Below, piece by piece: positions 1 through 8,298 of a stretch of DNA of 64,000 nucleotides (position 1 is its first letter; every line of letters begins with the position of its first letter). Origin of the DNA: Acidovorax sp. sif1233. GTDB taxonomy: Bacteria > Pseudomonadota > Gammaproteobacteria > Burkholderiales > Burkholderiaceae_C. A program made the position numbers and the translations under genes. The stretch spans positions 1,518,250-1,582,249 of the forward strand of contig NZ_JAHUWZ010000001.1 in assembly GCF_019218755.1 (NCBI RefSeq), written 5' to 3'. The notes under the pieces are model-generated. The model had not been told where the DNA came from. It did not search any database and saw only the letters and a list, made by a program, of their open reading frames with translations.

Positions 1-58
1 TGTGTTCTTTCCAAAGCCCTCTCACCGCGCGGCGCGCAGAGTGCCCACCCCCACAGCC

Positions 59-1297
59 ATGGCCCACGATTCCTTTCCGGAGCTTCTCTCGCTCTACATG
101 CGGCGCATTCGCGCCAGCGCCTCCGGCGTGGCCACCGAGATCGGCCTGAGCCGCGAGGCCGTGAACAACTGGCGCAACGGCCTGTCGGCGCCCAACCCCC
201 GCTCGCGAGAAAAACTGGTGGCCTGCACCCGCTACCTGCGCCTGACGGAAACCGAGGCCAACCGCCTGCTCAGCGCCGCCGGCTTCGAGCCCGAGTTTCC
301 GCTGCAGGCCGAGTCGGCGGGCGCGGCGCAGCCCTTCGCTGCCTTCCAGGACCGGCTGTTTGCCCAGCTGGCGCAGGCCGTGCCGTATCCCATCTCGCTG
401 CTGCTGTCGCCCGCCCACTGGGGCCAGCCGCCGTTCAGGCAAGAGCTGCTGCAGCGCGCCAAGGCGCAGTACGGCGAAGGCGCGGTGCTGCACATCCAGC
501 CGCCCTACAGCGTGAGCACCGTGCCGGCCGAGTACTTCGCCGCCATTGGCCGCCAGTGCGGGCTTGGCGATGTGGCGTCCGACTACGAATTCGAATCCGC
601 GCTGGAGCGCCGCCTGCTGGCGGGCGAGCGCCTGTTCTGCCTGGTCAGCCGTTTCGAGCAGGGCACCCCCGAACTGCGCGAAACCCTGGCGGGCATCCTG
701 CGCAGCCTGAGCGAGATGCACAGCGGACGGCTGCACCTGCTGCTGTGCGGCGGCGAGGCGCTGGCCGACCTCAAATACCGCAGCGGCGACCTGTCGCTGC
801 TCAACATCGCGCAGGTCAACCACTGGCCCGATCCGTCGCTGGAAGACCTCACCCAGCTGGCGCGCCACCGCTGGCCCGAGCAGGCCTGGCCCCAGCCGGT
901 GCTGGCGGCCCTGCAGGAGATCAGCGGTGGACACCCCGCGCTGTTCGAGGAAGGCCTGCAGTGGCTGGTGGACCAGGGAGCGGGCGGCGGCCTGCAGGGC
1001 GCGCAGGCAGACCGCGCCGCGCTGCGCACCCACCTGGCCAGCAGCCCGCGCCTGTGGCAGACCCTGCTGCCCCTCGCGCAGGCACCGGCCACCCGGCAAC
1101 GGCTGGCGCAGCTGCTGCAGGCCGATGAGCTGGGCCGCGCGCGCCCCTACCTGCAGGACGACGAGCTGCGCCGCCTGTTCTGGGGCAACCTCATCCATGT
1201 GCGCGGCACGGGCGAGGCCGCGCGGCTGCACTGGCGCAGCCCCACCATCCGCGACGCGGGCCTCATGGTGCTGGACTCGTGTTCGTCGGCCGCATGA
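59..1297 (+). CDS. HTH protein with degenerate AAA/STAND-like ATPase region
   Basis: 412 residues from the ATG at 59; an in-frame GTG at 41 is possible and neither start has a clear ribosome binding site. Residues about 11-60 form an XRE-type helix-turn-helix (GVATEIGLSREAVNNW). Residues about 95-270 have the strand/helix rhythm of an AAA or STAND ATPase, but the Walker A position reads LLLSPAHWGQPPF with no GKS/T, and the Walker B position reads RLFCLVSRFEQG with no DE pair, so nucleotide hydrolysis is unlikely. A sensor-like strand (LHLLLCGG) and a lid-like segment (SGGHPALFEEG) remain. The stop overlaps the start of the next gene as ATGA, so the two are probably co-translated. Inference: a DNA-binding pseudo-ATPase partner of the membrane ATPase encoded downstream. 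The exact function is unknown. Confidence 0.75.
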   Translation: MAHDSFPELLSLYMRRIRASASGVATEIGLSREAVNNWRNGLSAPNPRSREKLVACTRYLRLTETEANRLLSAAGFEPEFPLQAESAGAAQPFAAFQDRLFAQLAQAVPYPISLLLSPAHWGQPPFRQELLQRAKAQYGEGAVLHIQPPYSVSTVPAEYFAAIGRQCGLGDVASDYEFESALERRLLAGERLFCLVSRFEQGTPELRETLAGILRSLSEMHSGRLHLLLCGGEALADLKYRSGDLSLLNIAQVNHWPDPSLEDLTQLARHRWPEQAWPQPVLAALQEISGGHPALFEEGLQWLVDQGAGGGLQGAQADRAALRTHLASSPRLWQTLLPLAQAPATRQRLAQLLQADELGRARPYLQDDELRRLFWGNLIHVRGTGEAARLHWRSPTIRDAGLMVLDSCSSAA

Positions 1298-3501
1298 GCC
1301 CGCTGCTGTCCAGGTCCGTGGTCCGCGCGGTGGTGATCGCGGCCATCACGCTGTTCGTGGGCAGCGCGCTGCTCACGCCCAAGCTCAACCCGGCCACGCG
1401 CGGCTCCGTGCTGGGGGCCGAGAACGCGGGCATCGTCTGGGGCGAGCTGGTGCAGTGGCGCGTGGCGATGATGCAGGCGCACAACGAGCTGGACGCCTGG
1501 CCCGAGGACATCCGCACACATGCGCCGCGCATCGGCAACCCGCAGTTGCGCGTCACGTCGCCCCGGCCCTACGTGCTGCAGGCCGACATCGCCCACAACC
1601 CCGAACTGGGCAAGCTCGCGGGCACCCAGGTGGTGGTGGAGCTCAAGCCCGGCACGACCACCTGGAGCTGCCGCCCCGGGCGCCCGCCCATTCCCCTGGG
1701 CTATCTGCCCATCAACTGCCTGGAGGGGCAGGCCGACGACTTCACGCCCGTGCCGCCGTCCGAGCGCGACCCGTTCGAAGGCCTGCGCAAGCTCATCTAC
1801 TGGTGCGCCGCCATCTTCGCCGTGGGCGCGGTGGTCTGGGTCGCGCGCCACCCCCTGCTCGGGCCTTCGCAGCTGCAGCCTGCGCGCCTTCGCCGCACCC
1901 CGCTTGCGCGGCTGCCCCGTCTGGACCGGCTGCTGGGCTGGACCGGGCGGCGGGAGTCCACGCTGCTCGCGGCCGACATCCGCCCGGTGGACTGGCGCCG
2001 CGCGGTGCTGTGCGCGCAGCCCGGCGCGGCAGAGGGTGCGGGGGGCCTCGTGCGCGCGATGGCCGAGCGGGTTTCCGCCCGCAGCCAGCCCAGCACCGAC
2101 TGGGCGCTGCCGGGGCTGGTGTTCGAGTGGCAGTTCCCGCCGGACCTGCCCGTGTCGCTGGACCGCTGCCTGGTCTTCGTGCCCACGCCCGGCGTGGACG
2201 AGGCCGCCGTGCTGCGCCAGCTGCGCGCCGCGCAGACCGGCAGCGACGTGCTGCTGATCCTGAGCGGGCACAGCGTGGACGCGCCGATGCCCCTGCTGCA
2301 GGCCCATGCCGATGACCGCGCCAACCTGCACGTGATGGTGGACAGCGCCAGCCAGACCGAATGGCTGGTGGGCGGCGAGGCCCTGCAGGTGCTGCTGCGC
2401 CTGCTGGCCGCGCAACTGCGCATCACCCGCATCTCGCCATACCAGACGCGCGGTGGCGTGACGCGGGAGGGCTCCTTCTTCGGCCGCGCCCAGCTGCTGG
2501 CCCGCGTGGTCAACCGCGAACCCGCCAACTACCTGGTGGTGGGCGGGCGCCAGCTGGGCAAGAGCAGCCTGCTCAAGGCCGTGCAGCGCCGCCTGCAGGG
2601 CCACCCGCACACCGTGTGCCACTACGTCTCGCTGCGCGACCACCGCCTGGCGCCGCGCATGGCGCTGCAGTTCGGCCTGCCGGCGGACACGCCGCTCGAA
2701 GCCATCGTGGACCACCTCCAGGCGCAGTACGCGGGCAAGCGCCTGTATTTGCTGATCGACGAAGCCGACCTCTTTTTCCGCGACGAGTCGAACAGCGGCT
2801 ACGCCCAGTTGTCCACGCTGCGCGCGCTCAGCGAGGAAGGGCGCTGCTGGTTCATGCTGGCGGGCTTCTGGGACCTGTACGCCACCGCCGTGCTCGACTA
2901 CCAGAGCCCCCTGCGCAACTTTGGCGAGGTGCTGGCCATCGGCGGGCTGGAGCGCGCCGCCTGCCGCGAGCTGGCCACCGAGCCGCTGCGCCGCCTGCGC
3001 CTGGGTTTTGGCAGCGACACGCTGGTGGAAAAGCTCGTGGACGCCAGCGGCCAGCGCGCCAACCTCGTGGCCATCCTGTGCCAGGAATGCCTGGAGGCCC
3101 TGCAACCCGGCGAGCGCGCCATCGAGGCGCGCCACCTCGCGCAGGCCCTTGCCTCGCAGCCCGTGCAGGACGCACTGGCCGGCTGGGGGCGCCTGAGCCA
3201 GGACGAGGCCGCCTGCCGCCTGGACCGCGTGGTGGTCTACCACACGGCCCAGGCCGGGCAGACCAGCCTGGTGGCCCTGGCCCAGCTGCTGCAAGGCCAC
3301 GGCATCACGGCCGACGCGCAGGCGCTGCGCCAGTCGCTGGCACGCCTGCAGCTGGCCTATGTGCTGCGCAGGCAGGATGCCGCGTACCGCTTTGCCATCC
3401 CGCTGCTGAGAGACCAGTTCGAGCCCACGGAGGTGGAGCTGTTGCTGCGCCAGGAGCTGGCCGTGCTGGCGCGGTGCGAGGCGAACGCGGGGGGAACATA
3501 G
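1294..3501 (+). CDS. Membrane AAA ATPase with a type IV pilin-like outer domain
   Basis: 735 residues from the ATG at 1294 (ATGA overlap with the previous stop; a GTG at 1279 is the alternative). Residues about 9-28 are a transmembrane helix. Residues 30-145 resemble a pilin head: a long helical stretch, strands, then a cysteine loop with TTTWSC (Cys126) and YLPINC (Cys142), the usual pilin D-loop pattern. A second transmembrane helix lies at about 168-185. An unassigned alpha/beta region covers 220-385. The cytoplasmic AAA module starts near 395 (EGSFFGR), with Walker A GGRQLGKSS at 417-425 and Walker B LYLLIDEAD at 484-492, followed by a winged-helix-like tail. The ATPase and membrane segments are plain in the sequence. 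The pilin likeness is motif-based inference. Possible roles are envelope sensing or defence. Confidence 0.8.
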   Translation: MSPLLSRSVVRAVVIAAITLFVGSALLTPKLNPATRGSVLGAENAGIVWGELVQWRVAMMQAHNELDAWPEDIRTHAPRIGNPQLRVTSPRPYVLQADIAHNPELGKLAGTQVVVELKPGTTTWSCRPGRPPIPLGYLPINCLEGQADDFTPVPPSERDPFEGLRKLIYWCAAIFAVGAVVWVARHPLLGPSQLQPARLRRTPLARLPRLDRLLGWTGRRESTLLAADIRPVDWRRAVLCAQPGAAEGAGGLVRAMAERVSARSQPSTDWALPGLVFEWQFPPDLPVSLDRCLVFVPTPGVDEAAVLRQLRAAQTGSDVLLILSGHSVDAPMPLLQAHADDRANLHVMVDSASQTEWLVGGEALQVLLRLLAAQLRITRISPYQTRGGVTREGSFFGRAQLLARVVNREPANYLVVGGRQLGKSSLLKAVQRRLQGHPHTVCHYVSLRDHRLAPRMALQFGLPADTPLEAIVDHLQAQYAGKRLYLLIDEADLFFRDESNSGYAQLSTLRALSEEGRCWFMLAGFWDLYATAVLDYQSPLRNFGEVLAIGGLERAACRELATEPLRRLRLGFGSDTLVEKLVDASGQRANLVAILCQECLEALQPGERAIEARHLAQALASQPVQDALAGWGRLSQDEAACRLDRVVVYHTAQAGQTSLVALAQLLQGHGITADAQALRQSLARLQLAYVLRRQDAAYRFAIPLLRDQFEPTEVELLLRQELAVLARCEANAGGT

Positions 3502-3586
3502 GCCCATGCCCTGCCAGAAAGTCTCCATCAGGCAGAAAATGCGGATACAGCGGCCTGTGCGCCGCATTTCCGCGGAGGTATATCCC

Positions 3587-3979
3587 GTGCCCATCCACCT
3601 CGATCACCTGATGGTCCCCGCGCGCGACAGGATCGCGGCCGCCCGGCTGCTGGCCGACCTGCTGGGCGTGCCCTGGTCCGACACCGGCGTGGGGCCGTTT
3701 GCGCCCGTGTTCGTGAACGATGGCTTCACCATCGATTTCGACGAATGGCCCGAGCCCATACCGCCCATCCACTACTGCTTTCGAGTGGGCGATGCAGAGT
3801 TCGATGCCATCCTCGCGCGCATTCAGGCTGGGGGCATTCCGTACCGCAGCGCCGTGCACGGCCCCGTGGACGGGCAGGTGGACACGGCCCACGGCGGCCG
3901 CATCGTCTACTGGAACGAGCCTGATGGGCACCAGTGGGAGATGCTGACCTTGAGCTATGCGCGTGCTGCGGCGGCTTGA
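3587..3979 (+). CDS. VOC (glyoxalase/bleomycin-resistance) family protein
   Basis: 130 residues starting at a GTG at 3587, chosen because GCGGAGG lies 8 bases upstream and because the protein then begins directly with the family's first strand (PIHLDHLMVPA). One vicinal-oxygen-chelate fold is visible: HLDH near the N-terminus, PIHYCFRV in the middle, and a C-terminal WNEPDGHQWEML, where His and Glu are candidate metal ligands. The substrate cannot be told from sequence. The frame is open further upstream to 3506, but that part is not family-like. A dispersed repeat follows the stop. Family assignment is good, function open. Confidence 0.8.
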   Translation: MPIHLDHLMVPARDRIAAARLLADLLGVPWSDTGVGPFAPVFVNDGFTIDFDEWPEPIPPIHYCFRVGDAEFDAILARIQAGGIPYRSAVHGPVDGQVDTAHGGRIVYWNEPDGHQWEMLTLSYARAAAA

Positions 3980-3981
3980 GG

Positions 3982-4057
3982 CGTCTATTTTCAAGGCAAG
4001 TTGGCCACCAGCTATTAATGGATAAGCGCTGATAGCTATCAAATTAATAGTAATTGC
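3982..4057. repeat. Dispersed Comamonadaceae-type repeat, copy 1
   Basis: AT-richer stretch between two convergent genes with the words AGCTATTAATGGATAAGCGCT and GATAGCTATCAAA. The same words recur near 10600, 21110, 22070, 26260, 33340, 36930, 47510 and 51430 in this window. Confidence 0.6.
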
Positions 4058-4067
4058 CGCCTCTGAT

Positions 4068-4961
4068 TCAAGGCCGCTGCACCATCACCAGCGCATACAG
4101 CGCCTGCGCCGCCACCGACAGGCTCTCGTCGCGCCGCCGCACCAGGTAGATCTGCCGTGTCAGCCCGGGCAGCGACAACGGCCGCGTGACCAGCCCCGGC
4201 TGCTCGAAGTGAAACAGCGTGAGCGCCGGCACCACGCTAATGCCCAGCCCCGCGCGCACCATGCCCATCACGGTGGCCAGTTGCTCCACCTCCATCAGCG
4301 TGTGCATGGCCTGCGGGTGCAGGGCCGCCTCCAGGTACTGGCGCACGCTGCTGGTGCGCGCCAGGTGGATGAAGGGCCAGGCGGCCAGGTCCTGCGCGGT
4401 GATGGCCTTGCGCCTGCGCGCCAGCGGGTGGTCGGCGGGGCACACCAGATAGAAGTCATCGCTGCAGAACGGCTCGGCCTGCAGCGCGGGGGTGTCGGCG
4501 CGGATGGCGGCCAGTGCAAAGTCGGCATGGCCGCTGGCCACGCGCTCGATGCAGGGTTCGGACAGTACGTCGGCAATGTCGATCTCGATGCCCGGGTGCG
4601 CCGCGCGGTACTGCGCCAGCACGCCCGGCAGCCAACCCGCGGCCAGCGAGGGCAGCAGCGCCACGGCCACGCGCCCGCGCTGCAGCGTGGCCGTGTCGCG
4701 CACGGCGGCCAGGGCGCTGGTGATTTCGGCGCGGATGCGGCGGGCCGACTCCAGGAAGTTCTGCCCCTCGGGCGTGAGGTCCACATGCCGTGTGCTGCGG
4801 TCGAACAGGCGCAGGCCCAGGTCGTCCTCCAGTGCGCGGATGAGGGCGCTGAACGCGGGCTGTGACAAGTGGCACAACGTGGCGGCGCGGGTGAAGCTGC
4901 GCTGCTCGGCCAGCGCAAGGAAGGCGTCTAACTGGCGGCTGGAGAGGTGAGGGGCGCTCAT
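4068..4961 (-). CDS. LysR-family transcriptional regulator (atu-like cluster)
   Basis: 297 residues, the usual LysR length. N-terminal winged HTH: LDAFLALAEQRSFTRAATLCHLSQPAFSALIRALE; the rest is the two-lobe effector-binding domain. It is transcribed divergently from the AtuA-like gene at 5068, the standard arrangement for a LysR activator of the neighbouring operon. The 106-bp gap holds a good T-N11-A site at 4980-4994. Inference: it senses an intermediate of the pathway encoded at 5068-10419. The ligand is unknown. Confidence 0.9.
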   Translation of the reverse strand: MSAPHLSSRQLDAFLALAEQRSFTRAATLCHLSQPAFSALIRALEDDLGLRLFDRSTRHVDLTPEGQNFLESARRIRAEITSALAAVRDTATLQRGRVAVALLPSLAAGWLPGVLAQYRAAHPGIEIDIADVLSEPCIERVASGHADFALAAIRADTPALQAEPFCSDDFYLVCPADHPLARRRKAITAQDLAAWPFIHLARTSSVRQYLEAALHPQAMHTLMEVEQLATVMGMVRAGLGISVVPALTLFHFEQPGLVTRPLSLPGLTRQIYLVRRRDESLSVAAQALYALVMVQRP

Positions 4962-4979
4962 GGTGGGGCTGAATGATTC

Positions 4980-4994
4980 ATCTGCATATCAGAT
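4980..4994. promoter_or_regulatory. Candidate LysR operator (T-N11-A)
   Basis: ATCTG-CATAT-CAGAT is a perfect 5-bp inverted repeat with 5-bp spacer and T and A in the T-N11-A positions. It is flanked by two copies of GATTCATC at 4975-4982 and 4996-5003, exactly 21 bp (two helical turns) apart. It lies between the divergent LysR gene and the AtuA-like gene. Confidence 0.55.
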
Positions 4995-5067
4995 GGATTC
5001 ATCAGAACAATCGATTTCACAGAATACAGCCATGTTCCTACATTCATGGTCAGGAGACAACGGATTC

Positions 5068-6432
5068 ATGCCGAACGACCAAAAAACCAAACTGCTGGTG
5101 GGCTGCGCCGCCGGCTTCTCGGGTGACCGCACCGACGCGGCCTTGCCCGTGGTGCAGGCGCTCATCGCCAGCGGCCAGCCTGCGGTGCTCATCTTCGAGA
5201 CCCTCGCCGAGCGCACACTGGCCCTGGCGCAACTGGCGCGCCGCACTGACCCGGATGCAGGTTATGAACCCCTGCTGGTGGACCTGCTGCGCCCCGTGCT
5301 GTCGCAGTGCCTGGCGCACGGCGTGCGCATCGTCAGCAACTTTGGCGCCGCCAACCCGCACGGCGCCGCGCGCCGCATCCACGCCCTGGCGGCCGAGCTG
5401 GGCCTGGCCTCCCCGCGCATTGCCGTACTGCAGGGCGACGACCTGAGCGGACCCGAGCACCGCGCGCTGCTGCAAGGCGCCTTGGGTGACGCCATGCCCA
5501 CGGAGCCCATCGTCAGCGCCAACGCCTACATCGGCGCGCAGGCCATTGCCGACGCGCTGCGCGCAGGCGCCGATATCGTGGTGTGTGGCCGTGTGGCCGA
5601 CCCGTCGCTCGTGCTGGGCCCGGCGCTGGCGCATTACGGCTGGGCCCCGGACGACTGGGACCGCCTGGCCCGCGCCACCATGGCCGGGCACCTGCTTGAA
5701 TGCGGCGCGCAGGTCACGGGCGGCTACTTTGCCGACCCTGGCTACAAGGATGTACAAGGCTTGGCGCAACTGGGCTATCCCATCGCCGAGATCGATGCCG
5801 ACGGCCACTGCACCATCACCAAGCCGTCCGGCACCGGGGGGCGCATCGACGAGCGCACCGTCAAGGAGCAACTGCTGTACGAGCTGCACGACCCTGCGGC
5901 CTACCTCACGCCCGACGTGGTGGCCGATATCACCCAGGCCCGCGTGCAGGCCGTGGGCACCGACGCCGTGCGGCTGGAAGGCGTGCAGGGCCATGCCCGG
6001 CCCGCCACGCTCAAGGTCAACGTGTGCTTTGAATCCGGCTGGTTCGCCGAGGGGGAAATCTCCTACGCCGGCCCGCGCGCCGAAGCCCGCGCGCGCCTGG
6101 CGGGCGAGGTGCTGCGCGAGCGATTGAGCGGCCTGGGCCCGCTGCGCATCGACCTGATCGGCGTGACCAGCATCTTCGGCGACGACACCAGCCGGTGGCT
6201 GGACGCCCCTGCAGACGCAGGTGCCCACGCCCGCGATGTGCGCCTGCGCGTGGCCCTGCAGCACCGCGACCACGCCAGCGCCCAGCGCCTTGTGCGCGAG
6301 GTGACCGCGCTCTACACCTGCGGGCCTGCAGGCGGTGGTGGCGTGCGCACCGCCATGCGCCCGCGCCTGGGCACTGTGTCGTGCCTGGTGCCGCGCGATG
6401 CGGTGGCCGTGCGTTTTGAGATGGTGGATTGA
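5068..6432 (+). CDS. AtuA-family protein (DUF1446), large subunit
   Basis: 454 residues. The ATG at 5068 is preceded by AGGAG at 5052-5056, and the protein then begins MPNDQKTKLLVGCAAGFSGDR, typical for the acyclic terpene utilisation AtuA (DUF1446) family. Conserved stretches are AAGFSGDR, NFGAANP, NAYIGAQ, VVCGRVADPS and a C-terminal GPAGGGGVR. The family is found in citronellol/geraniol and related branched-acid catabolism; its biochemical step is not firmly established. A separate small AtuA-like gene follows 14 bases later, so the pair probably forms one complex. Likely controlled by the divergent LysR gene at 4068. Confidence 0.85.
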   Translation: MPNDQKTKLLVGCAAGFSGDRTDAALPVVQALIASGQPAVLIFETLAERTLALAQLARRTDPDAGYEPLLVDLLRPVLSQCLAHGVRIVSNFGAANPHGAARRIHALAAELGLASPRIAVLQGDDLSGPEHRALLQGALGDAMPTEPIVSANAYIGAQAIADALRAGADIVVCGRVADPSLVLGPALAHYGWAPDDWDRLARATMAGHLLECGAQVTGGYFADPGYKDVQGLAQLGYPIAEIDADGHCTITKPSGTGGRIDERTVKEQLLYELHDPAAYLTPDVVADITQARVQAVGTDAVRLEGVQGHARPATLKVNVCFESGWFAEGEISYAGPRAEARARLAGEVLRERLSGLGPLRIDLIGVTSIFGDDTSRWLDAPADAGAHARDVRLRVALQHRDHASAQRLVREVTALYTCGPAGGGGVRTAMRPRLGTVSCLVPRDAVAVRFEMVD

Positions 6433-6446
6433 GGAGTACCCACACC

Positions 6447-6809
6447 ATGACAACCACCATCACCGTTCCGCTTTATCGAGTTGCTCATAGCCGCACCGGC
6501 GACAAGGGCAACCGCTCCAACATCAGCGTCATCGCCTGGCACCCCGCGCTGTGGGCCGTGCTGGTCGATCAGGTCACCGAAGCGGCGGTAGCGCAGCAAT
6601 TCGCGCAGCGCCGCCCACGCCAGGTTACGCGTTACCTGCTGCCCCAGTTGCAGGCCATGAACATCGTTCTGGACGACGTGCTCGACGGTGGCGTGAACGA
6701 CGCGCTCAACCTCGACAGCCACGGCAAGGCGCTGAGCTACCTGCTGCTCGATATGCCCGTCACCGTGCCCGCGCACCTCGCGCCGCACTTTGGCGGTCCC
6801 ACGGCCTAG
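6447..6809 (+). CDS. Small AtuA-related protein
   Basis: 120 residues from the ATG at 6447 with GAGGAG at 6431-6436. It starts MTTTITVPLYRVAHSRTGDKGN; the HSRTGDKGN motif marks the small AtuA-associated domain, which in some species is fused to the C-terminus of the larger AtuA protein. It directly follows the large subunit, supporting a two-part protein. Its TAG stop (6807-6809) lies inside the CTAG end of the palindromic element at 6806-7077, so the element may have set the present C-terminus (GGPTA). Confidence 0.85.
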   Translation: MTTTITVPLYRVAHSRTGDKGNRSNISVIAWHPALWAVLVDQVTEAAVAQQFAQRRPRQVTRYLLPQLQAMNIVLDDVLDGGVNDALNLDSHGKALSYLLLDMPVTVPAHLAPHFGGPTA

Positions 6810-7077
6810 GGCCTGTTCACACTATTTTTGCCAGATGCGTTGCGAAGCAAACAGGCCAGGCGCTAGGCGCCAAACGAAGCTGGGGTGCGGCCCCAGCGAG
6901 GATTGGCAACACAGCGGATGGCCTGTTTGCTTCGCAAGCCGAAGGGAAGGCAACCCCAGCCACGCCACTCGTCGTTGCGTTCCTAGCCAAGGCCCCGGCC
7001 TTGGCGTCGTCACGCGCCTAGATTGGCGTGGCTGGGGCTGCCTTCGCAATGGCAAAAATAGTGTGAACAGGCCCTAG
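6806..7077. repeat. 272-bp nested palindromic (MITE-like) element
   Basis: The outer ends are perfect 28-bp inverted repeats (6806-6833 and 7050-7077), each beginning CTAGGGCCTGTTCACAC. Inside are a perfect 19-bp inverted pair (6840-6858 and 6919-6937, TTGCGAAGCAAACAGGCCA), a pair around 6950-6968 and 7024-7042 (GGCAACCCCAGCCACGCC with one mismatch), and a perfect palindrome GCCAAGGCC-CC-GGCCTTGGC near 6987. No convincing gene lies inside. As RNA it would fold into a multi-branched stem. It may be a non-autonomous mobile element and may also act as terminator or mRNA-stability element between the AtuA-like pair and the Bug receptor. Confidence 0.7.
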
Positions 7078-7122
7078 ACCTCCCCTTTCGCTTTTCCATC
7101 CATACCAACACCAGGAGACAAC

Positions 7123-8115
7123 ATGACCCATTCATCCCCCCGCCGCGCTCTGCTCGCCACTGCCGCCGTAATGGCGCTGTGCGCATTGCACGCCCCTGCT
7201 GCGCTGGCCCAGGCGGCCGGTGCCTACCCCGCCAAACCCATCACCTTCGTCGTGCCATTCGCGGCCGGCAGCGCCACCGACCAGCTGGCGCGCGCGCTGG
7301 GCCAGTCCATCACCACTGACACCAAGCAGGCGGTGGTCATCGACAACAAGGCGGGCGCCAGCGGCATGATCGCGGCGTCGGCCGTGGCCAAGGCTGCGGC
7401 GGACGGCTACAGCGTGCTCATCACCACCAACACCACACACGCCGCCAACGAGCACCTGTACAAAAAGCTCTCGTACGACCCGGTGAAGGACTTCGCGCCC
7501 GTGACGGGCCTGGGCAAGGGCGGGCAGGTGCTGGTGGTCAACGCCAGCGCGCCGTACAAGAACGTGGGCGAGCTGCTGGCCTTTGCCAAGAAGAACCCCG
7601 GCAAGCTCAGCTTCGGCAGCGGCAGCTCATCGAGCCGCATGGCGGGCGAGATGCTCAAGCAACTGGCGGCGGTGGACATCCTGCACGTGCCCTACAAGAG
7701 CAATCCGCTGGCCATCACTGACCTGCTGGGCGGGCAGATCGACCTGATGATCACCGACACCTCCACCGGCGTGCCCCAGGTCAAGGCGGGCAAGCTGCGG
7801 GCCCTGGGCTACTCCACCCAAAAGCGCAGCGCCCAATTGCCCGATGTGCCCACGCTGGACGAAGCCGGTGTGAAGGGCTACGACATGGGCTACTGGTTTG
7901 CTGCCTACGTACCGGCGGGCACGCCCGCGCCGGTGGTGGCGCGCCTCAACGAGCTGCTGACCGCCGCCACCAAGAGCGCCGCGGCCAAGAGCTTCTATGA
8001 CAACGCCGGCTCCGAAGCCTGGACGACCACGCCGGATGAACTCGCCAAGTTCCAGGCCGCCGAAACCCAGAAGTGGGGCAAGGTGATCAAGGCCGCCGGT
8101 ATCGAGGCCGAATAA
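7123..8115 (+). CDS. Bug-family (TctC-like) tricarboxylate-type periplasmic receptor
   Basis: 330 residues with an AGGAGACA ribosome binding site before the ATG. Signal peptide of about 29 residues (RRALLATAAVMALCALHAPAALAQA). The mature part has the family hallmarks YPAKPITFVVPFAAGSATDQLAR and VIDNKAGASGMIAA, and a later DLMITDTSTG segment near the ligand pocket. Bug receptors bind carboxylates and either feed tripartite tricarboxylate transporters or act in sensing. No membrane partner lies nearby, which is common in Burkholderiales. It follows the AtuA-like pair in the same direction and probably delivers or senses the pathway substrate. Confidence 0.92.
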   Translation: MTHSSPRRALLATAAVMALCALHAPAALAQAAGAYPAKPITFVVPFAAGSATDQLARALGQSITTDTKQAVVIDNKAGASGMIAASAVAKAAADGYSVLITTNTTHAANEHLYKKLSYDPVKDFAPVTGLGKGGQVLVVNASAPYKNVGELLAFAKKNPGKLSFGSGSSSSRMAGEMLKQLAAVDILHVPYKSNPLAITDLLGGQIDLMITDTSTGVPQVKAGKLRALGYSTQKRSAQLPDVPTLDEAGVKGYDMGYWFAAYVPAGTPAPVVARLNELLTAATKSAAAKSFYDNAGSEAWTTTPDELAKFQAAETQKWGKVIKAAGIEAE

Positions 8116-8298
8116 GCCACCGGCCCACCCACAGGCTCACCCACCGGGCCGTTTCATTCCTTTTTTGCTTCTCGCAGCCTGCCTTTGCCGGCAGGTCTGG
8201 GCGAAGCCTTGCCCGCGCGCGGCGCAACAGACGCTGCCGTTTTGTTCCAGAGCCGTTCCAGCGGCCCGCACCACCATCCATCCAAGGAGACAGACACC

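Noticed and set aside
1279..1293. GTG at 1279 as start of the AAA ATPase
   Set aside because: The ATG at 1294 forms a normal ATGA overlap and removes five residues of no apparent role; the GTG cannot be fully excluded.
1147..3594. Open frame of 815 codons on the minus strand opposite the AAA ATPase
   Set aside because: Low-complexity His/Gln/Ala/Gly composition typical of an antisense shadow; the plus strand has clear Walker motifs.
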